This document shows, one piece after another, positions 1 to 10,437 of a stretch of 64,000 nucleotides of DNA (position 1 is the stretch's first letter; every line of letters begins with the position of its first letter). The stretch lies in the NCBI GenBank assembly GCA_021397845.1, contig CM038040.1, positions 61,582,088-61,646,087 on the forward strand, written 5' to 3'. The notes beneath the pieces are model-generated. The model searched no databases. It had not been told where the DNA came from and saw nothing but the letters and a program-made list of their open reading frames with translations. The translations under genes were made by a program, and so were the position numbers. The DNA is from Areca catechu (lineage: Eukaryota; Streptophyta; Magnoliopsida; Arecales; Arecaceae).

Positions 1-2
1 AC

Positions 3-164
3 CATGTCTATTGGAAGGCAAATAGTGCAGCTGACAAGTTGCCTTCTTTGTTGCTCAGCATTCTACCGATTGGTCTTGGGAACCAGGATGACAGCATTTC
101 CATGCCTCTTCAGGGGTTTCGTTCTCTAGATCTTTTGGGTTGCCCTCGTACCAAAGTAGTATGA
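3..164 (+). pseudogene. LINE (non-LTR retrotransposon) RNase H tail, partial
   Basis: An open frame runs in from the window edge and ends with TGA at 162-164. It reads HVYWKANSAADKL near its start, close to the HVYREANxxADxLA motif that ends RNase H domains of plant LINEs. It then reads MPLQGFRSLDLLGCP, which resembles the LPPxLRGLLRLDxxGLP tail that follows that domain in plant LINE polyproteins. The rest of the element would lie left of the window, so length and integrity cannot be judged. It could also be a host RNase H-like gene tail. The call rests on short motif similarity only. Confidence 0.45.
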
Positions 165-299
165 CCGCTCTCCTGTCAAAAAAAAGACAACCTGTTAGCA
201 TAGAGTGTCTTCACCTACACATTCTCTAAGCCTTTTATTAGTACCAAAAATACTTAGTATTTTAACTTCATCAAAATTAATTCGTGTCAATATTTGTAT

Positions 300-1597
300 T
301 ATTTGGTGGTCTTATTCTCATTAGAGAGAATGGAAGTTTTTGAATACTCAAAAGAAACTTGGTTGGATGCTTGCGATTCTAAATGGATTAGAAGAAGAAA
401 TAGAGTTTAGATTACATATGATGATTAAGTGTGAAATATGCATGTGAATTGCAACAGAATGCCCTTGTTGTTGTACATCAATGTAGGCTAGTATGAGTGG
501 TGACATTTGCAGTCTTGCTTGTAGTTTGCGATGATGGTATATTGAAATCTAAGAAAGCAAATAAGAAGAAACAAAGATTTGTTTATGTAGGATGATTAAG
601 CATGAATACATATGGATTGTGATTGAATTTCCTTGTACAAATTATTATGCTTCAATATGAGCTAGCATGAGTGATTTAGACTTGTGCACTTTTATTTGCA
701 GTTTGCCACGATGGACCTCATGGTTTGCCAAACCATGCTGAACTGGCTGGTTTGGCATGTACTGAATCAGATTGGTTGGTTACTAGCAGGGTTTGTGCCT
801 TTTGTTTGAAATAGAGGGAAAGGGAAAGGGAAAGGGAGAAGGAGAGAGCAAAAGAGAGTGAAAAAGTGAGGGAGAGAGAGTGGGAGGGGCCGAGAGAAAG
901 CTTTGTGGGATCAAAAGCCTTACTCAAAATATGGATCCCTTATTTTGTTTTGAAATAGGGGATCTTTTTTATTTTTGTTGACTTTTGTTCAAAATTGCAA
1001 AAAAAAGGGGTACATATCGGAACAGCATGATACAAACCCATACTATATGGTACCACTTGCCAACCAATACAGGTCTTGGTACAGGTTGGTACATTGAAAT
1101 CCAAGAGAGATTATAGATGGTTGTTGATCATTCCATCAATAGAAGATGAAAAATTGATGTTGATCTATGGCAAAATAAAAGAGAAGAGGGAGAAGAAACA
1201 AAGATTAGGTTGTTCATGATGATTAAGCATGAAAATTCTACATGTGAATCATAATGGAACATGCTCTTGTACGGACTTTATGTTAATCTAAGCTAGCAGG
1301 TGGTGCAGGCCTTGCACTCTTGTCTACATTTTGCCATGATGGTTTATTGAAATCCAAGAAAGAGAACATTGATAATTGTCGACCATTTTATTATTAGGAG
1401 GAAAAAAACAGGATGTTGATCTATAACAGAATAAAAGAGGAGTTTGTGTGGATTGATGGATTGATGGTCTTTTGCTCATGAGACATGATCGAATTTTGCG
1501 ATTACTCGTGACAAGAGAAATTTGGTTGGATGCTTATGATTCTCAATGTTTAAGAGGTTGGATGGATGGCTATAAGTACACATAAGAGAATGGAGAT
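300..1597. repeat. Diverged direct repeats interrupted by an insertion
   Basis: Three related blocks share the order 'GATGATTAAG..., TTG(T)TAC, (A)GCTAG, TTTGC.(A)CGATGG, TATTGAAATC.AAG'. Their starts lie near 420, 590 and 1218. The first and third blocks read straight through GATGGT(A/T)TATTGAAATC (near 533 and 1339). In the middle block this string is split by about 370 bp (see 715-1088). A related TTGGTTGGATGCTT string is present at 359 and 1520. No gene is seen. These look like old tandem duplications of non-coding DNA. Confidence 0.5.
715..1088. mobile_element. Small non-autonomous insertion in the repeat array
   Basis: This stretch splits a string that is continuous in both neighbouring repeat copies, so it is probably an insertion. 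Its right end (AATACAGGTCTTGGTAC..GGT, about 1060-1088) resembles the right end of the hAT element at 6240-6277 (AGTACGGGTCTTGGTACCGGT). It also holds a purine-rich tract at about 808-905 (repeated AAAGGG and GAGAGA). A clean terminal inverted repeat or target duplication is not visible, so the borders are approximate. A non-autonomous relative of the hAT element is the best guess. Confidence 0.4.
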
Positions 1598-1605
1598 GTT
1601 AGATT

Positions 1606-4600
1606 CAAGGATCACCGAACTGTGCCATATTGACCGGTTCGGGGCGTACCGAACCGGATCGGTGGCTGGCCGGCACGGTTCGGTCCCATAAAATGGTTCC
1701 CTAATTTTCCAAATAAATAAAAAAATTATAGAACTAGCCCGAACCGGTCCTAAACTGGCTCGAACCGGTCCTGAATCAGTTGGAACCGCTATGAATCGGT
1801 CGGTTCATGATCGGTTCGGTCCGGTTCGAACCTGTTCGTATAATTTTTTTTGGCTTTTCCTGTTTGGCACTGTAGCTACAGTGTTGGAGGGCGTTTTAAT
1901 TACGAAAGAGAGATAGAGAGCTCTCTTTTTTGTTGTAGGAGGTTAAACCAAAGGAGAAAAAATCCATTTTTCTTTAATTTCAAGGCAATCAGAGATTCAG
2001 AAATTGAAGAGCAAGTTAGATTCAAGGTATGTAGAGCATCCTTTTTCCCTATTTCTTTTTTTTTTGAAATTCATGAAAATTAGAAAATTAAGGAAAAATG
2101 CTATCAAATTTTTTTTGTTGGGTATGATTTTAGAGTATGTGGTAGATCTAGGATAGATTTATACAATGATATTAAGATCTTGATTTTTTGTTAAGTATAT
2201 AATTTTAAATTAAAAATTAATTTTGGATTAAAAAAATAAAAAAATAATTAATAAAAAAATTATAATTATATATTATTATTATGGGACTCGTAAGCTATTA
2301 TCACTATAAATTTTGTGTCGATTTATCCAAGTTTTGATGCATCTTATGAATAGTGCTTTAGGTATTAAATTGAAGAAAAAAATCCTTTAATGCATTTTGA
2401 GGATCTTAAAAAATTATATGTAGCATCTATGATCGGATCTTACATGAATCTATGATCAAAATTTTTTATAATATCTTTATTTTTTATATTTTTTAAATTC
2501 AAAAAATAAAAAAAATATTTATTTAAATTAAAAAATTTAAAAAATTAGGCTAACAAAGTATTAGTTAATATATGCAATTATTGATTTTATGTATAATTTA
2601 AATATTCAGATATGGATCCATCGAGGAGAAAGAAGGATCCGGAGCATGATATTGGTTGGTTGCATGGAAAAATGCTCTTGGATCGACATCACTGGAGGTG
2701 TAAATGATGCAATATAGAATTCAAAGATGGGGGATAACATGGTTGAAACAACACTTGGCTGGCGGCTATTTTGATGTATTTGCATGCTGATTTCAAAGCT
2801 AGAAAGAAAAAAGCATCAAAGAAGAAGGCAGAGGTGGACCGCAGAGCCGTAGAACCACCTTATTATTCCAGGAAGTCAGAGGGAGCATATATTTCTTCTG
2901 ATAAGGAGGTACAGATGGAGGCTGCCATTCATGCGAGCTTGTATGAGCAGAGACAGGCAGAAATGATCAGGCATAAACTGATTTGGACCATCAGCTTTTG
3001 AGTCGGGATCGAGATTTGGCTCTGCTAGTGTTGCAGGAGAGTCTGAGACAGTTTAAGAGGACCTCAGTCAGAGAGCCTGCCAGGAGAGGCACCAGCCGTA
3101 TTGCATCCATATTGAGAGCATTTGGCAGTAGAAAGAAATCCTCCAGGGACATTCCAACAGGAGTCACTATCCATGATGTTGATCCACATGTCCTTCCTAG
3201 CAGAGATTCCAAGCAATAGAGGATTGACATCATACTGAAAAAGGATAAAAAGAATGTGGCGGGCCATCGGATCCTGGTTCTATTTTAGTCATATTCCAGT
3301 ACATGCAGTAGACAATCCATATTATCGCTCTGCTATTTCATATACACAAGCTGCTGGTGTAGATGTAGATCCTCCAGGATCGAGGTATATTTATGGTCAA
3401 CTTCTGGACAATAATGAGTTAGAAAATTGGATTGCCTCCTATCAGAGCAAGCGGCCCGTGCATGGGTTGACAGTGATGTGTGATGGTTGGACTGGTCCTA
3501 CTAGACGGAGCATCATCAATTTCTTGATTTATTGTGATAGAATTTTTTTTTCAGAAGCCTATTGATGCTTCAAATCAGGTGCACGACAGTAGTTATATCC
3601 TCAGATTGATGGAGGTGATTGATCAGGTGGGAGAGCATAATGTCGTGCAGGTCATTACAGATAATGGACCACAGTACAAGGCCATAGGGCAGATCTTTAT
3701 GCAACGACGATCATATATTTTCTGGATTTCTTGTGCTGCACATTGTACAGATCTCATGTTGATGGATATTGAAAAAATCCGTAGGGTGCAAAAGATAATT
3801 GAGGTAGCACAGACGATCACCAAATTCATATATAACCATACATGGGTCTTATCATTGATGAGGAGCTTTACAGGGGGTGAAATATTAAGACCAGGGATCA
3901 CATGGTTTGCTACTAATTACATTGCACTTGATAGTCTTCTTGGCAAGAAAGTAGAGTTGTGTCATATGTTTGTCAGTCAGGAGTGGTAGCAGAGCAGATA
4001 TACCAGGACAAATACTGAGAAAAGCAATGTCGAGAATTTAGTGACGAGACGATATTATGGTAGTGGACTGAGAGGATAGTGGAGGTTATCAAGCCTCTAT
4101 ATGAGATACTTCGGACCGTGGACTCTAAGAGGTATGCTCAGATGGGCTTCCTGTATTATATGATGCAAAGGGCAAAGAAAAAATTCAAGAGGCACATCCA
4201 TCACATGCTACTGAGTATATCCGGATCATTAATGGATGGTGGAGTTATCAAATCAGTTCGAATTTACATCTAGCAGGTACGTAGTAATTTATGAGGTTTC
4301 TAAAAATTTAAATTAAATTAGATTTGTACAAGTATATTTGACTAATTCTTAAAACAGATGTGAAGCTTACTATCTAAATCCGAGATTTCAATACTCCATA
4401 CCGGACATTATCATGGATGAAGAGCTTATGTCTGTCCTATGCAATGTTATCTATAAGATGGAGCCTGATCTAGATATCGCTGCTATGTGCCTAGAAGAAG
4501 TAAGGTTAGAATTGTTGAGTGATTTTTATTAGCACTAATTTCAACAAGTAGCACATGATAATAAAATTATTTTTTTGCAAACAATTTTTTAGGGAGGGTA

Positions 4601-6277
4601 CAGATTCTTTTGGATCCACTATAGCAATAAAATATAAATCAAAGATGAATCCCTTGTAGGTACTACTAAGCACTAACTCTAATATTAGATTCACATTGAT
4701 TTTTTTATTTTATTGAATTTAAAATTTTAAATGATTTAATGTCTTTTGCAATTGAGTGGCGGGTGTATTTTGGTGGATCTATAAAAAAATTGAAAGTTCT
4801 TGCAGTCAAGATTCTCTTTCAGATGGTGTCATTCAGTGGATATGAGCGCAACTGGTCTACATTTGGCCTTATCCACTCCAAGCAGAGGAACCGTCTGAAA
4901 TAGAAATGCCTTAGTGATCTTGTTTATATACACTATAATTTAAGGTTGAGGCTAAAATGCATTCAGGAGGAAGTTGAATTGAAATACTCCGATTTCACTG
5001 CAAGTGCATATGTTGATAAGGATGAAGATCCAATTATTGGATGGGTCTTGAGTCAGTAGTAAGAGCTTGATCTTGATGAGCTAGGATCGTCTCATCGGCC
5101 AATTAGTTTTGTAGCTTGCGAGGCTGGGATGGATGCTGGACAATGGGCAACAAGCAATATTCCTTACAGGGCTCCAGTAGATATAGCACATCGTTTCTCC
5201 CCGCCATCTATTCGATCCGGAGATAGAGAAAAAGGAAAGGCAGTTGCACCTCCATCGGAGCACTCAGTTCATTCAGATTCAAATATCAGAGAGTGGTGCT
5301 AGTGCTTCTTAAGATAGTGGAGGATCTAGTGATCAAGAAGGGGCTAGAGGACAGGAGTCACAACTACCTATTCATATTCGATTTACTAGGGATTCATAGT
5401 TTAGTTATGCGATATAGAATACAGATCATGGAGCACCAGTTGGTGGACCCCATGGTGATACGATTTCATATAGGCAACGGGCTTTGCGAGGTCATTCGGG
5501 ACATGATGCAGATGCAGCTCTTGCACATGGAGTAGGATCCATGGATGTATCAGGGTCATCCTCATATTCAGGATCCTCTTATCTGCAGCTATCGGCAAGC
5601 ATGTGATTCATATGGTCCATATGGTGTATCATCTGAGACATCATCTTCCAGTGGTTGTTATTCCATGCAGCCCGGAGCATCTTATGGATCTAATTTTGCT
5701 GCTGGTATATTTGGATGGGCCCCTGCATAGCCATATCATCAGTCTCTGGATATCTCTCAGAGTCAGGATCTCAGCGAGGGATCTGCGATGAGTTACGATC
5801 CATCATGCATCTCCTGGGATGACCTCACAGGAGTATCATGCTGCCTGGTTAGAAAGATTTACTGATCTTACTACAGAATATATAAATGATCCTTATATTT
5901 ATGGACATCGACACTACCTGATTCTAGATATTGGTATGTAATTATATTTATATGTTACTTTTCACTTGCATTAATTATTAATAATCTTACTTTAATTATC
6001 ATTTTGTATCTTATTTTAATTAGAATTAATGTATTAGTATTTTTTAAATCCTAAATCCTAAACTCTAAATCCTAAACCCTGAAGACCTAAACACTAAATC
6101 CTAAAGCCCTAAACCCTAAAAAACAAAAAACTAACCTAAAATCCATTAACAAAAAAATGGGCATGTCGGTTTGATTGGCACGCCCACTGAACCGTGTGTC
6201 GGTACGGTATGGTACCGGTACCATACTGTACCGGCCCAATACCAGTACGGGTCTTGGTACCGGTACCGGGAACCTTG
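1606..6277 (+). mobile_element. hAT DNA transposon, complete borders, inactive
   Basis: A 4.67-kb element bounded by short inverted repeats: CAAGGATCACCGAAC at the left and, read from the right end inwards, CAAGGTTCCCGGTACC. The first five bases match exactly, with partial agreement further in. An 8-bp duplication flanks it. Both subterminal regions (about 1615-1840 and 6150-6275) are unusually rich in ACCGG/CGGTAC words, on both strands, unlike the AT-rich body. The body holds a broken transposase gene on the + strand (2612-5942). The same CAAGG terminus occurs on the MITE at 13142-13366. Confidence 0.8.
2612..5942 (+). pseudogene. hAT transposase pseudogene (BED finger, DUF659-type core, hAT dimerisation region)
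   Basis: A start at 2612 reads MDPSRRKKDPEHD, then a BED-type zinc finger core (HHWRCK..C..F.GG, about 2680-2760) broken by two stops. The catalytic-core region follows at 3254-3989. It contains MCDGWTGPTRRSIINF, a typical DUF659/hAT motif, and later ITDNGPQYKAIG and WISCAAHCTDLML. The frame shifts near 3540 in a run of T residues. After 4079 the similarity continues in short blocks separated by likely introns (about 4276-4358, 4501-4591 and 4660-4755, with GT and AG ends). The C-terminal dimerisation region (SGYERNWSTFGLIHSKQRNRL, about 4833-4902) ends in a stop. A Ser/Gly/Tyr-rich tail runs to 5942. Several stops and shifts make it non-functional. Family assignment is firm; the intron borders are inferred. 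Confidence 0.85.
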
Positions 6278-6425
6278 GTTAGATGTCTTAAATGAAACAA
6301 TTGGTTAAGTTGGAGAATTATGCTTTCATATAAGGGAGGCAAATAGCATGACCATGATTACATGAGAGAGTAATTATGCCTAGTTGTGATCATGAAAGAG
6401 TGAGCTTGTTTGCATGTATGTGATC

Positions 6426-6950
6426 TTATATGGGAGAGAATGGGTTGGTTGGTTGCAATTGATGAGAGGTGCTATGGGAGGAAGTAGTGATTATGGAACC
6501 ATCATGAATGCTAGGTTCGAGGCATTTTAAACCATATTGGCGGTAGACCGGGATGGTTCTATCATTTGAAATGAAAAACTGGAGAAGGGGGAGGGAAAAG
6601 GAACAAGAGGAAAAGAGAGAAGGGGGAGGAAAGGATTTGGAGGCTACCAAAGGGTTGCTGCATCCATTGGAGAGCCTGTGAGGAGGGGGGAGGGAGAAGG
6701 AAAGAGAAAAAGAGGGGGAGGGAAGGAGAGGGAGATAGTTGGAGGAGGGCTGTTGCGTCCAATAGATGGCCACATGAGGCCCGATCAAAACAGGGGCTTC
6801 TACTCTTGTATCGGTCTTTTTTTGGGATATTGGATGAAGTTAGCAACTCCGGCAGCCTCTAGAGTCTCTCTCCCCCTTTCCCTCTCTTACTCTTCCCCCT
6901 CTCTCTATTTTCCTTTCTCTCAGTCTCCCTCCATCCTCTAGTGTTAGTTT
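6426..6950. repeat. Purine-rich tract with pyrimidine-rich tail
   Basis: From about 6576 to 6745 the + strand is almost pure A and G (runs of GGGAGG, AAGAGG, GGGGAGGG). From about 6860 to 6930 it becomes pyrimidine-rich (CCCTTTCCCTCTC). The open frames here are low-complexity Ser/Pro/Leu or Arg/Gly/Glu translations and are not credible genes. A short CGGT-like stretch (6535-6555) recalls the DNA-transposon relics nearby. Confidence 0.6.
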
Positions 6951-7367
6951 GAGCTTAGTATGGAATGGGTATGGAGGTGTACTGAAATATGCAGCCAGCC
7001 AACCAGCAAATGAACCTTAGTAGGAAGAGCTAGAAGAGTCATAAGGACATGGTTACACTATAATCACTTGAATCAAGGGATCAGTTGAGGGTGGGATGAA
7101 GTTTTGAGTTGTTACATCAAGCATTATAGGTGTAGTTCAGTTCATACTTTTGTATGGCATTTGTTTGTGTCGCTCATTTATGTGATATGCAGGCCACAAG
7201 CAAGATAATAGATGAAAACTTGCTTTTATCTTCAATGTTTGAAACAGATAATGATTATATGGTAAATTTGTATTGGCATTGTGGTGTCATGCTGTAGGAT
7301 GATAGATCCTTTATTTTGAATTTTTTATTTTTATTGTGAATAGAATGTTCACTTGTACAATCTTTTA

Positions 7368-7838
7368 TAGGGGTGAAAATGGATTGGATAATATTCATCC
7401 AGATCTATTTTCGTATCTTCATATGTCCAGATATGGATAGAAATTTGAGCATCCGATTAATATTTATATTCATATCCATATCCATTAAAGGAAAATGGAT
7501 ATGGATATAGATAGACAACTATCCAATCTGTATCTGAATATCCGATTCCATTTGAAATCCTATTTATTTTTATATAGCACTCATGAATTTTTAAGAAAAA
7601 TAAATGATCACATTAACATGCTTTTAACTTAATTTATCATTTACTTAGTAATATCTCTTTGGTTTGCGGTCATAAAGTTTAATTATCCAACTTATATCCA
7701 TATTTATATCCATATTTTCAGTATCCGACTTGTACTTATATCTATTTAAAACAATTACGGATATGAATTTTTTATCATGCTCCAAATCCAGGATTCGAGA
7801 GGGCCAGCTCAGCCATGTGACATGGCTACACTCCTAAG
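7368..7838. mobile_element. Possible MITE-like element rich in GGATATGGAT words
   Basis: The left end reads TAGGGGTGAAAATGG. The right end, read inwards, is TAGGAGTGTAGCCATG. The inside repeats ATCCATATCC/GGATATGG in both orientations, giving strong self-complementarity. A shorter stretch with the same words and an inward-facing CAACCCTA end lies at about 13700-13780. The target duplication is not clear, so the borders and the class are uncertain. Confidence 0.35.
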
Positions 7839-8418
7839 ATAATGTCCTAAAGAATATGCAAGGCCTTAAAAATCTATTACAACCTTAATGTGCATAAATA
7901 ATAATAACGATCTCCATTCATGACAATTAGCAAAACTTGTACAATTATATAATCATCCTTTGATCATTTGACCTCGTATCAATGACTCTTTATTCATTCA
8001 TCCTTTCATCTATGTATCCAAACCATAGCTAAGCATAAATATCATGCAACTCTAAAAAAAGAAAATAGGAATGAGCTTTACAATCCAATAAGTATCTCCA
8101 CACACTCATATCAGTATAAGAATATAATTTGAAAATAACAAATAAACAATATCAAAGAGAATATAAACCATAAAATCTCATGTCAGGTATTAGTATAACT
8201 TAATACCATTATATACAAAAACATGCATTTAAATATCCATCTTTCTTAAAGGTGATATACTACACATCAAGTACAATCTCTTTAATTTAATTATGGTTTC
8301 ATGTCTTATCATATATATCTCATTAACATGATTCAGATCAATCAACAGTTATCTTTAGAATTTTGGACTAATCACGGTCATGCTCTAGCCCGTGACTGGT
8401 TAACTTAAGTACTACATT
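7839..8418. other. No gene seen
   Basis: AT-rich sequence without a convincing open frame, splice pattern or repeat structure on either strand. Confidence 0.6.
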
Positions 8419-8620
8419 CCTATCCAAATGGGGTTATTCATAATGCCATGTTCCTATCCATGGTGGGTTGTTCACAATACCACGTTCTTGTCCATGACGG
8501 GGTTATTCTCAGAGCCATATTTTTGTCCATGGCGGGCTATTCTCAATGCCATGTTCTCGTCCATGGTAGACATTTTTAAGACCATTTCCTATCCATGGCA
8601 GGTTATTCTTAGTTTAACGT
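8419..8620. repeat. 34-bp minisatellite, about six copies
   Basis: Units of 32-35 bp start at about 8419, 8453, 8487, 8522, 8556 and 8588. The shared core is (C/T)CTATCCATGG.GGGTTATTC..AATGCCAT. Copies differ by several bases each. The 67-residue open frame over this region is a by-product of the repeat and not a gene. Confidence 0.75.
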
Positions 8621-8639
8621 GGCTAGTATAAATATCTTT

Positions 8640-9590
8640 TTTTTGATCATTAATTTATTAAATCTTAATTATACTAAAAGAATACTGTATCATATTATGT
8701 TTTTTTCAAGATTTTCATTAGCCGGTGTCATAGCCCAAACCATCCAAAAAAAATCATCAATAATTGATACAAATATGTGATATAGAAAATACAAATAATC
8801 ATATCGACAAACATAAATAAATACCAACCACGAGAAACCAAAATCATATAATGCATCACTAAATATATATATCGGTGTTTGTGTTTGAGAACCCTTACCT
8901 CTACTGACAATAAATTGAGTCACAACATCTATCAGTCCATGCCTAGCATGTTCCATGTAGTTCCAACTCATCATTGATCAATCATCAGCACAAGAAATAA
9001 TAAATTATTGTTAGTTTCCTATATTCCAAAACCTTAATTTCCAAGTTATCCTTAATCTAATTTCCATATCTAATTTAATTCAGGACTAAATAAATAAAAA
9101 ACCGGGTTATACCTTGTTTTAAGAGTTGTAGTGTCTTGCTAGACTTCTTGACCTGCACTTGTCCACAAATCAAAGTCGGACATTGAAGAGATGTGTATAT
9201 GGAAAGGAACAAGACTGACCAATGACAACCCTTAGGGCATGAATTGGTTAGAACGGGGCAACCAAATTTGTCAGGTCAAGAAATCGATAACCCATCTAAG
9301 GATAGTAGATTAGGGATTGCCAATTATGAGTTCAGGGTAGTCGACAATACTCGAGATGAAGGCTAGGATGATGGTTACTTGCAACAATGCTAGTTCCGGT
9401 CTTTCTACTAAAATCAATCTATGGTCCATAGAGAAAGAATTAGAGATTCTTCATTAGCCCACTGAGGTACGAACGGGGAGAAAATCAAAGTAAGAGAAAA
9501 CACATTGGAGGAAAATAGGGATCTGGTCTTCTTTTTTTATGGATTCCTAATCTTGTGTTTGATTGGGCTCATGAGACGGAGGATGGATAA
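8640..9590. other. No gene seen
   Basis: AT-rich sequence. The minus-strand open frame at 8690-8974 is hydrophobic and low in complexity, has no recognisable domain and shows no neighbouring exon. I see no reliable feature. Confidence 0.5.
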
Positions 9591-9617
9591 GGTTGGAAGA
9601 ATGGATGGCCTCTATCC

Positions 9618-10437
9618 ATCATTTGGTTTAAAAAGTTTTAGAAAGGATGGATGAAAATTGAGAGATTGTCTATTCACTCTGGCTTACCGATTTACATTCT
9701 CTCAAATTGGAAGGATGAGGATAGATGGAGCATGATAGGGATGAATTTTTGCATTGATAAAATTATCCTTCATTAATTTTTGTAATAATACTTCTTTACT
9801 TTTCATTCATATTATATATATATATATTTTTATTTTACATATACTATTAATCCTATACTATTAAATTTTATTACTAATTGTTTTAATTTTAGTACATAAT
9901 TTTCATAATTATAATTAAATAATTAGAGTTATCTTTTATTTTTTATTTATAGTTACTATTTTTAATTAACTATTTATATAAAATAATTAACTATTTAAAT
10001 TAAATTATAAATTAATTAATTATTTACATATTAATATATAAAAAATAAATTAATTCATTAATAATTAATTTATAAAATCATTTATTTAGTTAAATAAAAT
10101 TAAAATTAAATATTTGTATATTTTTATATACTTATAAATTATAAATATTATATGTTCGTGTATTGCTTCTTTAGTATAAGTATTAAAAATTGATAATAAT
10201 AATATTATTTATCAAAGGATAGTTTAATAAAAATGTTATACAAATATTATCCATCTTTTCTTTCCTCCTATACTAAATAAAGAAGGAAATTATTTCCATC
10301 TTTCTATATTTCACCAAATATATGAGTAGATGGATGAAATTCATCGATCCTCCTTTACTCTTCCATCCATCCTCTCCCTCATCCATCCCTCCTTTATCCA
10401 TCCTTCATCCAATTCATCTTTCGTACCAAATAGAGGG
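9618..10437. mobile_element. Possible DNA transposon relic with an extremely AT-rich core
   Basis: The left side contains CCTCTATCCATCATTTGGT followed by GGATGGATG words. The right side read inwards gives CCTCTATTTGGT and then also GGATGAAGGATGG. These could be degraded inverted termini. The core from about 9760 to 10240 is nearly all A and T and has no coding frame. No target duplication could be settled. Confidence 0.35.

Larger units (their letters stand above)
1598..6285. repeat. 8-bp target-site duplication of the hAT element
   Basis: GTTAGATT (1598-1605) precedes the left end and GTTAGATG (6278-6285) follows the right end, a 7/8 match. An 8-bp duplication is the hallmark of hAT transposons. 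The empty site would read GGAGATGTTAGAT-GTCTTAAATG. Confidence 0.8.

Noticed and set aside
718..927. Open frame encoding a Ser/Leu repeat protein
   Set aside because: It is the translation of a purine-rich low-complexity tract inside a small insertion.
2991..3267. Minus-strand open frames opposite the hAT transposase
   Set aside because: They are shadows of the + strand transposase frame, which carries the family motifs.
6426..6941. Pro/Ser-rich and Gly/Arg-rich open frames on both strands
   Set aside because: They follow the purine/pyrimidine tract; there is no start context, domain or splice partner.
8428..8631. 67-residue frame with repeated Pro-Trp-Trp-like units
   Set aside because: It is a product of the 34-bp minisatellite.
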